A DNA stretch of 64,000 nt from Solen grandis (lineage: Eukaryota; Mollusca; Bivalvia; Adapedonta; Solenidae), in contig CM037785.1 in the NCBI GenBank assembly GCA_021229015.1, positions 36,991,757 to 37,055,756 on the forward strand, in the 5' to 3' direction. The notes under the pieces are model-generated. The model had not been told where the DNA came from, ran no database searches, and worked only from the letters and a program-made list of their open reading frames with translations. Positions 60,761 to 64,000 of the stretch are shown here, piece by piece. The position numbers and the translations under genes are program-made. Each line of letters starts with the position of its first letter. Position 1 is the first letter of the stretch.

Positions 60761-62270
60761 AGAAAAAATACAACCGGAGAGGTTCGTACTTCAAAATGTC
60801 ATAAGACAAAGTTATTGCATACATAATTTTCTCAGAAATTGAAAAGTAAAAAAAAAATACATATGGCTTTATTCTTAAAAATCACTTAATTAATTATACA
60901 AATGTACTGGCAATCTAAATTATAGCACGATTACACGAGTAGTGTTAAATAAATTCGCAGAAAAGTGTTTGCATTTTAGAAATGTTTACAAAAGCGTCAT
61001 CGAATGGGACGCATGCGCATTTGCACCAGAACCTACTAAATTAAAATGTCAAAACTGGCTTACTTGACAATTACGAGAGGCAAACGTTTTAAAATCAGAG
61101 CTTTTAATTGGCTAAACCTTTTAGTCAACTTGGTTTGAAAACCAACTGTTGTTGTTGTTGTTAATCCTGTCTGACTTTTGCATCAACTGTCCTTTTCAGT
61201 TGTTCTCCACATAGTCTTTCGAAAAAGTAAAACTTGTTATCAAGATAATAATAACTACCATGGTTTTGACACAGGCAAACAACAGAGAACAATTTCTGCG
61301 AATTTATTGAACACCCCTCGTAGAAACTACTAGTATATTTTACTATGAGAATTATTGCGATCATAATATCTACAACTGACTGTCCTTGATATTTGTCTAG
61401 TTCATATTTGTCGGTGAATAAACTACTTTTCCTTAATCTCAATTGTGAATAACACGCTTCGAGTCAATGGCTTTTCATTAAATGTAACCTTTTAGTAGGT
61501 TATTTATTTCTCCATTCACATAATCCAACATGAGTATTCTTGGTTGACCATACAAGTGTTGACTTTGTAAATTAATTATAACATATATGTATATATTTGT
61601 AAAACCAGCGGGTGGGGTTTTGATCAGTATTGATAAAGTCCTTTTTTTTCACAGTCATTGTCCCTGGGTTACTTTGATCTCGTACTTTACCTGAGGACAC
61701 TTAGATAGGTATCTGACATACTTTTCTTACCAGATAAATCAGAATAAAAATAAAACGAATATAAAACACAAATTTCAAGGAATTTATTGTAATTTGAAAA
61801 ATATTTTTGTCTTTATTCGTAATTAAAACCGTACTAAACACGTGTAGATATATACACATGTTAGTACAACAGTAGAGTTAGTATTTCCATTTCCACCTGG
61901 ACCAAATTGATTCCACATGATTAGAACAGCGAGGGGTTGTTGGGTAATTCACACTTAATTAACAATTAACAAGTTTACAGTAGAGATGACACTGTGTATT
62001 TATACTGTGTCATGCATTTGGCATCCAGTCCATATTGCCGTGACATGCAATTATTTACACAACACGGAAATATTGGCATCACTACCAAATTGCGACAAGA
62101 TATAAGTTATGTACATCCACGAATATTTGGACCAGGCGAAAATACTACCCATAATTTGATATCCACTGAATGTTCCTGCTGCAGTACCAAACAGAGAGGC
62201 TATTGATGACGATAACTGTAGTCCGTGTGGTTCTGTTGGTGTTTTTATTTATCCATTAAATTATCGACCA
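60761..62270. other. No gene recognised
   Basis: Short frames only; (gttgtt)n at about 61147. Confidence 0.5.

Positions 62271-62339
<69 letters not shown>
62271..62339. repeat. (ATTG)17 microsatellite
   Basis: About 69 bp of perfect tetranucleotide repeat. Confidence 0.97.
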
Positions 62340-62423
62340 GTAGGGGAGGGGCCGTCAAGTCTGCATGTTAGTAACGACAACTTAAAGAAAATACTGATAC
62401 TGCGTGACAGAACTGTGTTTATG

Positions 62424-62424
<1 letters not shown>

Positions 62425-62458
<34 letters not shown>
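62425..62458. repeat. (CA)17 microsatellite
   Basis: A perfect CA run; a shorter one follows at 62683-62702. Confidence 0.95.
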
Positions 62459-62462
<4 letters not shown>

Positions 62463-62702
62463 ATTACTATCTTAGCGAGGTATCCCATACCTCACTATTA
62501 CGGTTTGTACCTTTGTTGTCATTATTTTTCCGAGGTATACCTCGGTAAGTAATTCAACTTTGAAACCATTATTTCAGTTCGAAACCAAACACAAACACTA
62601 GCCCTAACCCTAACTTAAACCCCCTGATCCATACACCGAAATATATAAACAAAGGTGCAAAATTTTAACCTCACAATATCAGGCACACACACACACACAC
62701 AC

Positions 62703-64000
62703 GTTTGAAATAAATTGAATTGTAAATATGAACAAAACATCTACATTATTTGTAAAACATTAATGTGCCACAGGGCACTTTTACACTGACATCACATCAA
62801 GCAAAATATAATACAAAATATCATAAATGGAGAGTAATCGCGATACTAACCGGTATGTAAACGATATTTTACGGAAATAAACATATATCGATATCTCGAT
62901 ATCCTAGTTTCCCGTTCGACAGCGATCAATTAAGATATTTAGTTCACGATAGGTCAATACCTTTATATTGCCATAACGAAATTAGCTATACATTCATTTA
63001 CAAAATTAACGTTTGGGATATTTAGCAAGGATTTTTCATGGCCTTCCCAGGCACAAAGCACAACCAACCCCGGAACCATCGAGAGGAGTTAGTATATTTG
63101 TAAGAACTCGTTTCACAATGGAATAAAATACATAAGTTAAAAAGTTAATAATTTTGGCAAGAAAATAATGGGAAAAAAAACAGGTTTCAAAAAACATAAT
63201 CTTATGTTACAGCCTCTTTTGACAGACATTTACAAATTAGATGAAATCAAAATATGCTAAGTCTAAAAAACAGGTTTTTATATTTTAATATTTTTCTCTG
63301 TTGGAGAATTGTCTTTTTTTCTCTATTGCAATTATATCAAACACCGGTCTCAATTTAACGAATATCCAATTAGCATTTTAATGTGTGAGTTCTTGTATAA
63401 GAGCGAAACATAAAATATGACATGTAGTTTGTTTGATGAGGTTTGAAACTTGATTTAAACCGTCTCGTATTTCGTGAAGTGGTTAGCCATTGAGATCCCC
63501 ATTGTCCTCCTTATAATTAGTTGTCCATGAGACAATGGTTCACCTTGATGTATGCTGTAGATTACAGAGGTTAATTCATGAATGAACTTGGGCTATGCCC
63601 TCTCAATTAAATTCTTCCCTGCTGATTGTCAAATTTTATGCGTCAGCTATTGTTCTCCCATACTCGACTGACGGTGTATTTTCTTTTAGGTACATGGTAT
63701 ATACATTCAAACTGTAAGATCATAATAATGTCCGTTGCTTTTCCATCAGTACAGTCCGTGAGGCGTGGCCTCTAGATCACGTGACGAGAACAAAGCCACC
63801 CCCTGCATTGATGTTCAAATTTGCGATCTATCAACAGAAAAATTTGTGGTGCGATTTAAGGTTTTAAATTTAAAGCCTTTTTGATATGAGCTTCGTAATG
63901 AAGTGTCTACAGTTAATTGGAAATCAATTTTTGTGATAACACGACCTGTGGCGGCATTTGGTGGACTGTAAATGTATATATCAGTGATATGCGGATCAAG
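62703..64000. other. No gene recognised to the right edge
   Basis: No credible exon, RNA gene or element boundary. Confidence 0.5.

Noticed and set aside
62594..62614. Telomere-like CCCTAACCCTAAC
   Set aside because: Only about two units; far too short for a telomere or an interstitial telomeric array.

Overview
The window looks like low-GC nuclear DNA of an invertebrate animal, most probably a bivalve mollusc. The evidence is tRNA-derived SINEs of the kind described in molluscs, many small inverted-repeat elements, long di- and tetranucleotide runs, degraded LINE coding sequence and an intron-containing gene. The species cannot be named from sequence alone. One assembly gap (100 N) lies at 16401-16500.

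One gene is clear: a complete nine-exon gene on the minus strand (36600 down to 26737) for a hybrid cluster protein (Hcp, prismane, 'hydroxylamine reductase') of about 626 residues. Every intron is GT-AG and all exon junctions keep the frame. The four N-terminal cluster cysteines and all eight hybrid-cluster or active-site residues are present with family spacing. A leader of about 58 residues, rich in Arg, Ser and Thr and without Asp or Glu, precedes the conserved start and looks like a mitochondrial targeting peptide. Hcp is known mainly from anaerobic or facultative microbes and some anaerobic protists, so an intronised, apparently organelle-targeted animal copy is the most biologically notable item here.

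Layout: 1-5340 and about 12080-16180 are two diverged copies of one duplicated segment, each with internal repeats and its own later insertions. 5340-12080 is gene-poor. 16500-25520 is dense in SINEs, inverted-repeat elements and a LINE relic. 26737-36600 is the Hcp gene, with repeats in introns 3, 7 and 8 and one just upstream of its start codon. 37700-48100 is intergenic with SINEs, TTAA-flanked palindromic MITEs and a LINE relic. 48145-49495 is a 34/69-bp satellite array. 53647-53948 is a possible orphan exon next to a 1.8-kb, 47-bp minisatellite (53974-55785). 56000-64000 holds more MITE, SINE and LINE relics and microsatellites.

Apart from Hcp no complete protein gene is supported; nearly all other open frames are short chance frames in AT-rich or repetitive DNA.
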